A stretch of DNA of 64,000 nucleotides. Origin: Maratus speciosus (Eukaryota; Arthropoda; Arachnida; Araneae; Salticidae). Each line of letters starts with the position of its first letter. Positions within the stretch are counted from its first letter, which is position 1. Location: the NCBI GenBank assembly GCA_963932465.1, contig OZ010799.1, positions 157,848,761 through 157,912,760 on the forward strand, read 5' to 3'. A model generated the notes under the pieces. It was not told where the DNA came from, searched no databases, and saw nothing but the letters and a program-made list of their open reading frames with translations. This document shows, piece after piece, positions 32,659-44,520 of the stretch. Both the position numbers and the translations under genes were made by a program.

Positions 32659-34039
32659 AGTTTATGGGCACCACCATACTATCACAGAGATGTTACCGCG
32701 TTTTTGAATATGACATTTCCTGGAAGTTGGATTGGATGACGGGGCCCAATTGCCTGGGCGCCAAGGTATCTGGTTTTGATTTCATTAGACTTTTTTGCTT
32801 GGGTATTCATTAAATCCGTTGTATATAAACAAAAAATTACTGTGGATGAGTTGAAGAAATTCGCAATCAATCATTCAAGCAATTCGTGTAATAACTCCTG
32901 ATATGTTACGAAGCACTTGTTGATAACTGGATTTCTGTTTAGACGTTTGTCATTCTGCAAAAGGTTCACACATCGAAATCTATTGATATTAAAACTTGGT
33001 GAGAGGTTCTTTCTATTTAAATATATATATATGTATTAATTCTAATGGGTAGTTCCGTAAAAACAAGCCATAACTTTTGGATACTTTTAGCCCGGACATC
33101 CGGTATAACTAGGGTTTGAGCGAATTGTGCTCATTTATTTCTGAGACGTTACCAGGTTTTGACAGTAATATACAATATTTTAATCAAGATATGCACTACT
33201 CGTAATTTTAGTTTTATTTAATGAGAGATTTTTGTGGCTATTTAATTCGAAGATAAATATTAGGGAAAATTGGTACATAATTTGAGGGGGAAATATTCAA
33301 AGCCGACAACACTGGATGATGCTTTGTATTTAAAAACATATTTTTTTAATTTTGAGACGTTTAATTTTTGACGAGATAAAAATGTTTTTTAATAAATAAA
33401 TATTAGTCTAAAAAAATTGGAAAAAATATCAGGAGATTAGAATATATTACAAAGACATTGCTAATTTTTTGTAAATATTTTTATAAACATATATATATGC
33501 AAATACATAGACGGGATCAGTGCTTCAGGTCTCACTTTCAAGGAAAGTGACTTTTATAAGAAAGAAACAGCTGACAGTGTGTTAATGTATTACATTATTT
33601 TATACATAAAAATAAAAATTCAAGTAATATAAGGCTGTAAATACACACACAAAAAAAGGATTTCTAACTACAGTTACTTTTCATTAAAACTGGTAAAAAA
33701 AATTTTCATTTAAATTAATTGTGATCACTGTCGTTACATTTCGATGTCGAGGAATGTACTTTTTTTTTCATGCCAAAAATATTCTTCCCTACTGTTGCCT
33801 GCTACTCCAGTGACAAGTTTCAATATCCAAGGAATATCGTCAGCGTTGAGATTGATGCCCATGTGCTTAGTTAAATTTGAAATATAGCAACTCTCGGTAC
33901 TACTCGATTATCCCGTCGACCAATGTCGCGAAATTATACAATCGTCAAACTGTTCGTCAAATTACACAAATTGACATAATTTTTATTTTAAATAACGAAA
34001 GAACAAATAAATTAGTAAAACATAAAAAAAAATACGAAT

Positions 34040-34096
34040 CAAAATCTCCGAGAGCTAACAAAAAAAAAAAAAAAAAAAAAAAAAAGAAAAAAAAAA
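34040..34096. repeat. A-rich low-complexity run
   Basis: Mostly uninterrupted A with a few G; the corresponding place in copies 1-3 is short. A G20 run follows at 34325-34344. Simple sequence, prone to sequencing and assembly error. Confidence 0.6.
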
Positions 34097-35154
34097 GTGG
34101 CGCTGCCGAAGTCGGATTTTTTTTTCGCAGCTTGTGTGGGGTCCCTTAAATATTCGTACCTATAATTTTTTTTAAAAGTTTTCTCAACTTTATTTTTCTG
34201 AGATTAAACAAGTCAAATAAATCTTTTATAAAATACTGGTATCAAAACTTAAGGGACTGTACTACCGTTTAAAAAAACTACCTTCGGCAGCCGCCATTGT
34301 GTCAGCGCTCAGACCTAGCATTCAGGGGGGGGGGGGGGGGGGGGCTCTTAAAATCACTTCATGACGTAACAAACTGGTGCAACGTGTTCAATGTCAAGTG
34401 AAAGTGACATTTACGATCATCCATTCTTGGCCATTCAATCCGGTATGTGTTCGTTCCCGAAATTCTTCGGATTTCGAATTTGAGTAGCTCCGCCCCAAAT
34501 AACACCTTTAAATTAATTTTACTAATTTTTGTGCATATTTTTGTAAATATTTATATGTTGTACCAAACACAAAATTCCGACATTTATATATAATATACGT
34601 ACACATATGAGGAATTTTTTACAAAAAAATGGCAATTTCCGCATAACCATAAAATATGATTTTTATTTTTGTAAAAATTTTTTTTATCGCTATCGCACAC
34701 AGTTTTTAGAAACTGAAAATTATACAAAAATGCCCAGTTATGCATATTTGGTATCCATATAACCTCAGATAATGGCATGAATTTCGGTGCAGTAGTTTTT
34801 GAGAAAATCATTTTTTTTTTAAATCGAAAAAAGATTTCTATCTCATAAAATGCCATTATTTGTAAGGTGATAATAGGGGAAATATATTTTCAGATAAGTA
34901 GCCCCCTCTGGGAAAAAAAATCAGGAAAATTTATTGAAAAGCATGTTTCTAGTGCTTAGCCCGTTGAGCAGAATCACATGCAGAGCGCTGTACTATAAAA
35001 CTCAAATTTTAGGCTACAATTCGAGTTTTTTGGCTTCTGAGTCTCACCTCGAGGTGCCGGTCTGCTCTTTCCCTAGCTTCTATATTGAGACTCAAAATGG
35101 ACTAATCCACTAGAGAGTGAGTCACTCTTCGAAAGAGCTGCTAATCCCCTCCAC

Positions 35155-35416
35155 CCATTAGAGGAGCCCCACCAGTGGCTGAGAGGTTCTGCTGTCGAAG
35201 CTGGTAGACGGGAAGTGATGTGTTCGAACCCAATCGCGCCCGTCAGCCTAACCGTTTCGGAGTTTTCTTCGAAAGCGTGGATTCCCATGCGTAAATACGG
35301 GTTAGGTTCCCTTAGGAAGACCCCCACGAAGGGTACTCTTCCCTCTAGGGCCTATATCCCACGTGTTGATAATTGGCCGTCATAAACACAAACCAAACCA
35401 AACCATCCATTAGAGG
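35155..35416 (+). repeat. tRNA-derived SINE with 10-bp target duplication
   Basis: CCATTAGAGG flanks both sides (35155-35164, 35407-35416). The head has an A-box-like AGTGGCTGAGAGGTTC and a B box TGTTCGAACCC. The tail ends in AAACACAAACCAAACCAAACC-like repeats. Copies 1-3 lack the insert. The open minus-strand frame through it is incidental. Confidence 0.85.
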
Positions 35417-35567
35417 CACCTCACAGAAACATTAAATTTTTTTCGCATTCCCATATGCTGTATTACGCAGCTTTGCCAGTACCTAACTATGAGACTCTGC
35501 AGAACAGACATGATAATTTCACTTTTGTTAGTAACCGTCAGCTGCAGCGGACAGTTTGTTTTAAGAA

Positions 35568-36275
35568 TCATAATCAAAGCGATATAAGTAAGCGTGCAAA
35601 CTTAATGCTGGAATCGGGCGTAAATTAACACAGTTGCGCCATCTTGTGGACGGAGTTATAATTCACATACGCGGGCTTTTAATGTGGCGCGTATTTTCTA
35701 AATCTCTTTAGTCACTCATGGAAATGAATTTTGTTTGTCACATTTACTGCAAAATAATGGCGTAGCGAGAGGGGCATCCAGTTGCACTTGACACCACGAA
35801 TTTTTCTTCGCCTTTTCAGATACACTTCAGTTATTAATCATGGTGAAAAAACTTCACAATTTTAGTGGTGTGAGTAAGAAAACAGTTAAGTATCTACCTG
35901 TAGTTCACACTCCATCCGCTACGTAGCGCATGACCTTGATTGATGTGACCTCGCTTTTAATCTTGCGGTTACTTCTCCCATTTAAGATAACACGCTTACT
36001 TATATCACTTTGGGCGTACCATGAGGGGTATCCAGACGCACTTGACACCACGAAGTTTTCTTCGCCTTATCAGAAGCACTTCAGTTATTAATCAAGGTGA
36101 AAAAACTTTACAATTTTAGTGGTGTCAGTAGGAAAACAGTTAAGTATCTACCTGTAGTTCACACTCCATTCGCTACGTGGCGCATGACCTTGATTGATGT
36201 GACCTCGCTTTTAATCTTGCGGTTACTTCTCCCATTTAAGAAAGGACGCTTACTTATATCGCTTTGATCATAATC
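35568..36275. mobile_element. 0.7-kb TIR element with internal 242-bp duplication
   Basis: Inverted ends TCAAAGCGATATAAGTAAGC (left) and its complement (right) are flanked by TCATAA, or TCATAATC if the ends are read two bases shorter. Inside, two 242-bp direct units (starting about 35764 and 36006) are about 90% alike by eye, each ending in a copy of the right terminal repeat. No coding capacity. Confidence 0.65.
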
Positions 36276-37836
36276 CCAAATTTTGCAAAGCACAAATTTT
36301 GGTATTTATTCTGGAAATATTTTACCACAAATATTTACTGGTATAAGTGGAACTAGTTTTCAGTACTAGTATTTCTTTTGTACGATGTCAATAACAACCT
36401 TGTAAATGTCATTTGGTGCTGTCCGCTTTCATTTGTGATTTAATTTTCAGTCACAAGGGCTAAGCAGAGCAATGTCTTGCAAGTTAATCCTTTCAAGGTA
36501 TAGTATATCTGTTGTTGTCATGTTGAAAACTTATTAGAAATTTCGAAGAACTTCAGTAAAAAATAATTAACTGCAATTTGCTTTTGGTTGAGGAAAGCCT
36601 CAAATGTGGGGAAACTCCTAAAGAAGAAGAAAAATAATTTAATATTTTGGGAATTTTCTTTTCATGAACATCAGAATATAACAATTATATATATATATAT
36701 ATAAAATCTGGAACAATATTGGTTAAAATTAAATTGTAAAAATTGTATGCGCCGCTAATAAAATACATTTCCATCATTATTCTATACTTTGGTTTTAAAA
36801 CCGTGTCATAGAAGCTTCTTTGAACGTATGAAACACACTTCAAAATTCATGTCGTGCTGGTACGGTAAAGAATCAATTTAATATATGAAAAATAAAATTG
36901 TTTTCGAATATAGTGATAATTTCGAACGTTTTTGAAAGATTTCATTTTTATCCCTGCAGTTTGATTAATGTGCATATTTTTTAATTTTATTCTCTACGTT
37001 AACATTTATTGCCATGTTAAAGACAAAAAGTGTGTATTATCCCTGAATTTTCTTTCAGTTTAGGTTAATTAAATTTTAAAAAACAATAAATGGTAATCAA
37101 TCTTTTATTTATTTAAAAATAAACTAAAATATAATAACTTCTAAGATTAAAGTTAAACTGTTGTAAATCAAAATTCTGGTGTGAAATATTTTTATAAAAC
37201 TTGACTCAAATTGCCGGTAGTTCTAGTGTTAACTGAGGTTATATTGACAGAAAATATTCATAACTGGGAATTTTTGTATAATTTTCTGTTTGTAAAAAGC
37301 ATGTCAAATAGCGATAAAAAAATTTAAAAACATAAAAATCACATCTTACGGTTATACGAAAATTACCATTCTCTTGTAAAAAATTAATCATATGTGTACC
37401 TATATTATATATAAATGGCGAAAGTGTGTGTTGGGTGTAACTTTTAAATATATACAAAAATATGCGTAAAAACACATAAAATTCATTTAAAGGTGTTATT
37501 TGGGGCGGAGCTACTCAAATTTATCATCTGAAGAATTCTTGGAATAAAGACAGCAAGCAATGCGTCAACAGATGTATTTTAGATATAAATAAGCAAATAG
37601 GATATCTATTTAGATACTGTCGATACTGATTTGATATCGAAAAGCAACGTTTTGTATCGGAGATAAAAGAGAAAAATATGTTTGCTTGCAAAACAACAAC
37701 ATTCTTCGATATCGAAATGTAATATTAAAATGGTTTTTATATAAACATTTTTCTCACCACTTTTAATGAAGAGTAATAAAGGTAATTTGTTTCGTCATCT
37801 TTAAGCGCGAGTCACCGTAATAAAATAAGGATGTTA

Positions 37837-40462
37837 TACATGGTGTCCGATCTAAAAGTATCCAAAAGTTATGGCTTATTATCCTCTTCGTTCCCAAAGC
37901 TGAAATAATACTACAAATACTCATTCATTGGTTTTAAAAAAACAAAATGACATCATTGATGACAGAAAAAAGAACTTTTCGGAAATTGATAGTTTAGGGG
38001 ACTAGTAATTTAGGTTTGCAAATAGGGATCGAAAATCACAAATTGCGTTAAAATATCAATTTAATTATCACTAACCCAAATCCACACAATCGCAAATTTA
38101 ATGCATTTAATCAAGTGAATGATATACACTCCTCAGCAAAAGTTTAGACACCGGTGATTTTTAACCTTTAAATAAAAAATACGAACACTTGGGTTATACA
38201 AATGACTGTACTTATTTTTAAATATATTTTAAACGTTTTAGGACAGAAATAACGGTTTTAATTGAAATTATTTCATTTAACTGAAAAAAGTGAAATTTGC
38301 ATATTGCAAAAGTTTAGACACTTTTGTGAGTTTTTGGATATTGTTCATTGAAAACCGCATATTTCAAACTTATGACGTCACATGCATGAAGTATTTAAGG
38401 TCACCTCGCGATAGCATCGGTTAGTGAAGATGCGCGAGCAAGAAATTTTCAGTCTGATGAAATAATTAAAGCACGGAAGCTGAAATCGAAAGGGAAGACT
38501 GTTGCGGAAATTTCAGCTACTTTCAATCGGCCAAAGAAGTCTATCTATTAAGTACTGTCTAAGGGTGACTCTTTCAAAGCAAAACATAGATCTGGAAGGA
38601 CTCGTGTGGCCAGAAAACGAGATTATAGAAGGATCCATAAACTGGCATCTAGACAAATGAAGACTGCTAATCGCATTAAAAGTGAGTTAGAGCTTTCTGT
38701 GCCAACGGATAATTTCGTAGATGCATTAAAGAAAGATGTACGTTTACATGAAAATGATAAAACCACCAGCCTTGAAATCTCACAACAAATTGAACCCTTT
38801 CCTGTCGCGGAGTAATTCTTTATATAAATGGATGAAATAATGGACTGATACCAGAATTTATAAACGAAGTTATTAGAAAATATGAAATTGCTTATTTTCA
38901 CGTATATTATAAAAGGAAAATTTTAATTAAATATTCTTGCCAATTTTGGAATTAAAATTATGTGTCCTTTGCCCTCGAAAGGGTTGATGACTTGGGCCTC
39001 AATTTGTTTTAATTCTCAGGTATCTCTGGAGTTTCTCAGTGGTCGCCAAGCTGCGTAAGACTACATACATACATTGGAAAACAATTTACAGCCATTTGGT
39101 GAACTTTTATCTCTTCCAAAGTATGTATTTGAGCAAGATAATGCGTCTATTCATGTTGCATACAAATCGAAAAATTGGTTTTACTCTCAAAATATTACTG
39201 TTTTCGACTGGCCCGCGTGTAGCCCTGATCTGAACCCAATCGAAAACTTTTGTGGCATCATATCTCATACGGTTTATGCAATTTTTTAACAATACTCCTC
39301 TGTAAATGAACTTCGATCAGATGTTGAACGTGTTTGGCAGGAAATAGACCCCCAAGTGATGCAGGATTTACTTTCTTCGATGGAAAGTCACATTTTTGCA
39401 TTAATAGCAGACAATGGAGGTGCAGTTCGATTTTAATTTATGGATATTTTTCTGTTAACAGACAGATTGTCTATACTTTTACAACAATGTTAAATTCGTT
39501 TTTTTGCCATTATATATTATGTAAAGTGTATAAATTAAAATTTATTGTTTGTGTATGAAGAATACGTCCCCAGTAATATATGACAGTTGAATTACAACAA
39601 TTCGTTGCATACTTCTCAGCACAGAAGCATATTAGATCATTGTCTAAACTTTTGCTGAGCACTGTACAAATCCTCAAATCATTTTATTGTAAAGGTATTA
39701 AGTTAAACAAGTATGAAAATTTCTCAATTTCTTGGCCAACCCTCTTGAAGGCGTTTTGCAAGCTCAGATGAAAATAAAATCTATTGTATAAGGAAATCAG
39801 CATAGATTTTGCCATTTACTGGTTTGCTTTTAAAGCAAAAAACACTCAGTTATTAAGAAATGAAGCCAAAATGTAAAAAAGTCAAACAGTTTAGTTTTTA
39901 TAGGGGAAAGAATAGAGTTCCACATATGTGGACCCAGGTAGCGAAGAGGTTATTACAAAACTATCCATTAGAATATAATAGACTGATCCTCTGTGGATTG
40001 AAAACCCATCCGAGAATTTTTGGGACACCACCATACTATCGCAGAGATGTTACCGCGTTTTTGAATATGACATTTCCTGGCAGCTGGATTGGAAGACGGA
40101 CCCAATTGCCTGGCCGCCAAGGTCTCTGGTTTTGATTTCATTAGACTTTTTTGCTTGGGTATTCATTAAATCCGTTGTATATAAACAAAAAATTACTGAG
40201 GATGAGTTGAAGAAGTGTATCATTCAAGCAATTCGTCTAATAACTCCTGATATTTTACGAAACACTTGGAGAGAACTGAACTACTGTTTAGACGTTTGTC
40301 ATTCTGCAAAAAGTTCACTTATCGAAATCTATTGATTATTAAAACTTCGTGAGATGTTCTTCCTATTTAAATATTTTAAAGATATATATATTTTAATTCA
40401 AATGAGTAGTTTCGTAAAAATCAGCCATAAGTTTTGGATACTTTTAGCCCGGACACCCGGTA
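37837..40462 (+). mobile_element. ITm relic, copy 1, containing a Tc1-like insertion
   Basis: Bounded by TA and about 42-bp inverted ends (TACATGGTGTCCG / GGACACCCGGTA). The transposase remnant at 39860-40338 has RRDVTAFLNMTFPGSWIG, then after a frameshift IAWPPRSLVLISLDFFAWVF, IKSVVYKQKITEDELKKC and ELNYCLDVCHSAKSSLIEIY. This is the C-terminal third of a DDD-type transposase family with the WPxRSPDLTPLDFF block, abundant in arthropods. The usual Asp of SPDL is changed (SLVL), and the N-terminal DNA-binding and first catalytic parts are missing. The element is non-functional. Confidence 0.75.
38127..39664 (+). mobile_element. Tc1-like element, copy 1 (degenerate DD34E)
   Basis: Flanked by TA (38125-38126, 39665-39666) with ends CACTCCTCAGCAAAAG and CTTTTGCTGAGCACTG. 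GCAAAAGTTTAGACAC occurs at 38136 and again at 38306, an IR/DR-like left end. Coding remnants: a Tc3-type HTH start (KARKLKSKGKTVAEISATF, about 38468), then ARKRDYRRIHKLASRQMKT (38609 on), and the catalytic end EQDNASIH...WPACSPDLNPIEN with 34 residues between Asp and Glu (39074-39289). A stop at about 38548 breaks the HTH. The middle, with the first catalytic Asp, is replaced at about 38830-38990 by a truncated family A TTAA MITE. Confidence 0.85.
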
Positions 40463-41618
40463 TAACTAGAGTTTGAGCAAATTGTGCTCATTTATTTCTG
40501 AGACGTTACCAGGTTTGGGCAGTAATAGACAATATTTTAATCAAGATATGTACTATTCGTAATTTTAGATTTATATAATGACAGATTTCTGTGGCTATTT
40601 AATTCGAAGATAAATATTAGGGAAAATTGGTACATAATTTGAGGGGAAAATATCCAAAGCCGGCAACACTGGATGATGCTTTGTATTTAAAAGTCTATTT
40701 CTTTAATTTTGAGCAGTTTAATTTTTGATGAGATAAAAATCTTTTTTAATAAATAAATATTAGCCTAAAAAATTGGAACAAATATCAGAAGATTACAATA
40801 TATTATAAAGACATTGCTAATTTTTGGTAAATATATTTATAAACATATAAAAATACACAGACGGGATCAGTGCTTTAGGTCTCACTTTCAAGAAAAGTGA
40901 CTTTTATGAGAAAGAAACAGCTGACAGTGTGTTAATGTATTACATTACATTATTTTATACGTAAAAATAAAAATTCAAAGAATATAAGGCTGTAAATTCA
41001 TACACACACAAAAAAAGAAACTCTAACTACAGTTACTTTTCATTAAAACCGGTAAAAAAAAAAAAAAAACAATTTCATTTAAATTGATTGTGATCAGTGT
41101 CGTTACATTTCGATATCGAGGAATGTACTTTTTTCCCATACCAAAAATATTCTTCCCTATTGTTGCCTGCTAGTCCAATGACAAGTTTTAATGTCGAAGG
41201 AGTATCATCAGCGTTGAGATTTGATACCCATGTGTTTATTTAAATTTGAAATGCAGCAATTCTGGGTGCTACTTGATCATCCCGTTGACCAATGTCGCGA
41301 AATTATACAAATCGGCAAACTGTTCGCCAAATTACACAAATTGACATAATTTTTAAATTAAATAACTCAAGAACAAATAAATTAGTAAACACTAAAAAAA
41401 TACAAATAAAAGTCGAATTAAAATCCCTGGGCGCTGACAAAAAAAATGGCGGCTGCCGAAGTCGGATTTTTTTTTCAGCGTGTGCGCAGTCCCTTAAATA
41501 TTCGTACCTATAATTTTTTTTTTTATAGTTTTCTCAGCTTCATATTTCTGAGATTAAACAAGTCAAAGAAATCTTTTATAAAATACTAGAATCAAAATTT
41601 AAGGGACTGCACATCCGT

Positions 41619-41826
41619 TTAACTCCTTGGGGACGAGCGTCTTTTACAGAATTTTTAATCTTTAATCACCTGTTTTTTAAAACAGAAATTTTTGCCTAAT
41701 TGAATCGGGAAAATGCTCGGATTAAATAAGGCAAAATTTAAAATAAAAATTTACTGCTGAGAATAATCCCCGATTCTGGGCACCTTACTCGGCACGAATA
41801 CCTGTCGTTCGTCCCCAAGGGTTTAA
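41619..41826. mobile_element. TTAA-type MITE, family C, copy 1
   Basis: TTAA flanks, inverted ends CTCCTTGGGGACGA and TCGTCCCCAAGGGT. LTE copy 0 has a single TTTAA at this place (about 34270-34275), giving an empty/filled pair. No open frame. Confidence 0.85.
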
Positions 41827-42059
41827 AAAAATAAAATAATCAACCTTCGGCAGCCGCCATTGTGTCAGCACTCAGGCCTAGCATTCACAGAGGGGGGTGT
41901 TAAAATCACTTGATGACGTAACAAACATGTGTAACGTGTTTAATGAAAAGTGAAAGTGACATGTACGTTGATCCATTCTTAGCATTTACTCTTATAGTTT
42001 GGCGGTAGTTTTTTGGTAGATGGGATAATCAAATAGTATCGAATCCCGCAAGTGTTCAA

Positions 42060-42596
42060 TCCCAAAATTCTTCGGATTTCGAATTTCAGTAGCTCCGCCC
42101 CAAATAACGCCTTAAAATAAATTTTATTAAATTTTATACATAATTTTACAAATATTTATATGTTGTGCCAAACGTAAAATTCCGAAATTTATATATAATA
42201 TAATTACACATATAAGAAATTTTTTACAAAAAAAAAAAAAAAAAAAAATGTAATTTTTGTATAACCAGAAAACATAATTTTTATTTTTGTAAAAAAATTT
42301 TTATCGCTATTGCACAATGCTTTTATAAACTGAAAATTATACGAAAATGCCCAGTTATGCATATTTGGTATCTATATAACCTCAGGTAAAGGCATGAATT
42401 TCGGTGCAGTAGTTTTTGAGAAAATCATTTTTTTTTTTTTTTAAATCGAAAAAAGATATCTATCTCATAAAATATCACTATTTGTAAGGTGATAAGAAGG
42501 GAGACATATTTTCAGATAGGTAGCCACATCTGGGGGAAAAAATCAGGAAATTTTATTGAAAGGCATGTTTCTAATGCTTCTCCGGCCATGCCTTTT
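42060..42596 (+). repeat. LTE right arm, copy 1
   Basis: Inverted relative to the left arm of copy 0: begins TTCTTCGGATTTCGAATTTC, passes GTAGCTCCGCCCC and ends GCTTCTCCGGCCATGCCTTTT. An open frame at 42556-42900 starts in the arm and ends in flank DNA; it is not supported as a gene. Confidence 0.75.
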
Positions 42597-44520
42597 GAAT
42601 AGAATCACATGCAGAATGCTGTGCCATAAAACTCAGATTTTAGACTATAGTCCGAGTTTTGAGGCACCTGAGTCTCTCCTCGAGGTCCCGGTCTCCTGTT
42701 TCCCCAGCTTCTGTATAGAAACTCTAAATGGATTAATCCACTACATAGTGAGTCACTCTTCGAAAGAGCTGCTAATCCCCTCCGCCTGCTGGAGGCACCT
42801 CACAGAAAAGTTAAAATTCTTTCGCAAATTATTTACGGAGCTTTCCGTCATCCAACTAGGAGACTGTGCAGTAGGAACAGCATCATTTCACTTTAGTTAG
42901 TATTAGTAACCGTAATCTAGTTGACGGTTCTTTTAAGATGTTCGTGCTGTCTTTGTATAAAATGCCAATCTTGGCATTTATTATATAAATATTTTGTTGC
43001 AAATATTTACTGGTATGAGTGGAATTGTTTAATATATTGTTGAAACTGTTTAGTATTAGTACGTGTTTTGTCCGATGTCAATAACAATCTTGTAAATGTC
43101 ATTTGGTGTTGGCCACTTTCATGAAGTGATTTAATTTTCAGGCACAAGGGCTAAGCAGAACAATGTCTTGCAAATTAATCATCTCAAAGTCAAGTGTTTC
43201 TGTCATGTTCGAAACTTGTTAGAAATTTCGAAGAACTTCAGTAAAATGTAAGTAAGTGTAATTTGCTTTTGGTTGAGGAAAACCTCAAATGTAGGGAAAC
43301 TCCTGAAGAAGAAGAAGAAATAATTTAATATTTTGCGAATTTTCTTTTCATGAATATTATAATATAACAATTATATAAAAAAATTCTGGACCAAATATTG
43401 ATTAAAATTAAATGATAAAAACAGTATGTGCGGCTAATAAGAATGCATTTCCATCGTTTTTCCATTCTTTGGTTTTAAAACTGTGTCTTAGAAACTTCTT
43501 TGAACACACAAAACACACTTGAAAATTCATGCAGTTCTGGTATGTTAAGGTGAATAAGAATCAAATATATAGAAAAAAGTTGTTTCCCAATACATTGTGC
43601 GAATTTCGAAGGTTTTAGAAATATTTCATTTTAATCCCTGCAGTTTGATTGATGTGCACATTTTTTAATTTTATTCTCTACGTTAACATTTATTTTCATG
43701 TTTAAGGCAAAAATTGTGTATTGCTCTTAAATTTTCTTTCAGTTTACGTTAATTAAATTTTAAAAAACAATAAATGGTAATCAATCTTTTATTTATTTAA
43801 AAATAAACTAAAATATAATAACTTCTAAGATTAAAGTTAAACTGTTGTAAATCAAAATTCTGGTGTGAAATATTTTTATAAAACTTGACTCAAATTGCCG
43901 GTAGTTCTAGTGTTAACTGAGGTTATATTGACAGAAAATATTCATAACTGGGAATTTTTGTATAATTTTCTGTTTGTAAAAACCATGTGAAATAGCGATA
44001 AAAAAATTTAAAAACATAAAGATCACATCTTACGGTTATACGAAAATTACCATTCTCTTGTAAAAAATTAATCATATGTGTACCTATATTATATATAAAT
44101 GGCGAAAGTGTGTGTTGGGTGTAACTTTTAAATATATACAAAAATATGCGTAAAAACACATAAAATTCATTTAAAGGTGTTATTTGGGGCGGAGCTACTC
44201 AAATTTATCATCTGAAGAATTCTTGGAATAAAGACAGCAAGCAATGCGTCAACTGATGTATTTTAGATATAAATAAGCAAATAGGATATCTATTTAGATA
44301 CTGTCGATACTGATTTGATATCGAAAAGCAACGTTTTGTATCGGAGATAAAAGAGAAAAATATGTTTGCTTGCAAAACAACAACATTCTTCGATATCGAA
44401 ATGTAATATTAAAATGGTTTTTATATAAACATTTTTCTCACCACTTTTAATGAAGAGTAATAAAGGTAATTTGTTTCGTCATCTTTAAGCGCGAGTCACC
44501 GTAATAAAATAAGGATGTTA

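Larger units (their letters stand above)
31245..33105 (+). mobile_element. ITm (Tc1/mariner-type) relic in LTE copy 0
   Basis: Flanking TA dinucleotides (31243-31244, 33106-33107) and about 42-bp inverted ends starting TACATGGTGTCCG on the left and reading GCCCGGACATCCGGTA on the right. Without the hAT element and the palindrome inside it, it measures about 1.09 kb, equal to the copies downstream once their Tc1-like insert is removed. Remains of a transposase (31730-32986, interrupted by the hAT) match the better copies in the tandem units. Confidence 0.75.
30819..34976 (+). mobile_element. LTE copy 0, continuation after the Helitron
   Basis: Resumes with TATAAATGCCGAAAGTGTGC, exactly where the arm at 19141 stopped. 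It contains the rest of the left arm (to about 30955), an ITm relic (31245-33105), an internal region with a GATATCGA pair, and the right arm (34455-34976). No LTE-encoded gene is left here. It is the most diverged of the four copies and carries private insertions of a hAT element and a small palindrome. Confidence 0.8.
34977..37135. other. Right flank of LTE copy 0
   Basis: Former host DNA next to the LTE; about 1.15 kb when the SINE and the 0.7-kb TIR element are removed. It is repeated as the tail of each tandem unit, which shows that duplication copied chromosomal DNA and was not transposition. No gene recognised. Confidence 0.6.
37136..43819 (+). repeat. Tandem unit, copy 1 (6,684 bp)
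   Basis: Starts inside the family B MITE remnant, runs through LTE left arm, ITm relic with Tc1-like insert, LTE interior with TTAA MITE, LTE right arm (42060-42596) and 1.2 kb of flank. The breakpoint lies between 37135 and 37147, with about 11 bases that match neither parent. Short open frames repeated in each unit (for example 37239-37475 minus) fall in the inverted arms and show no domain. Confidence 0.9.

Noticed and set aside
32682..32870. Minus-strand frame in copy 0
   Set aside because: It is the antisense of the ITm transposase remnant.
35073..35327. Minus-strand open frame of 84 codons
   Set aside because: It lies across the SINE and its flank; no domain, and copies without the SINE lack it.
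37239..37475. Recurring 78-codon minus-strand frame in each tandem unit
   Set aside because: It spans the LTE inverted arm and is conserved only because the unit was recently duplicated.
42556..42900. 114-codon plus-strand frame repeated at 49245
   Set aside because: It starts in the LTE arm and ends in flank DNA; the third copy is broken and no domain is seen.
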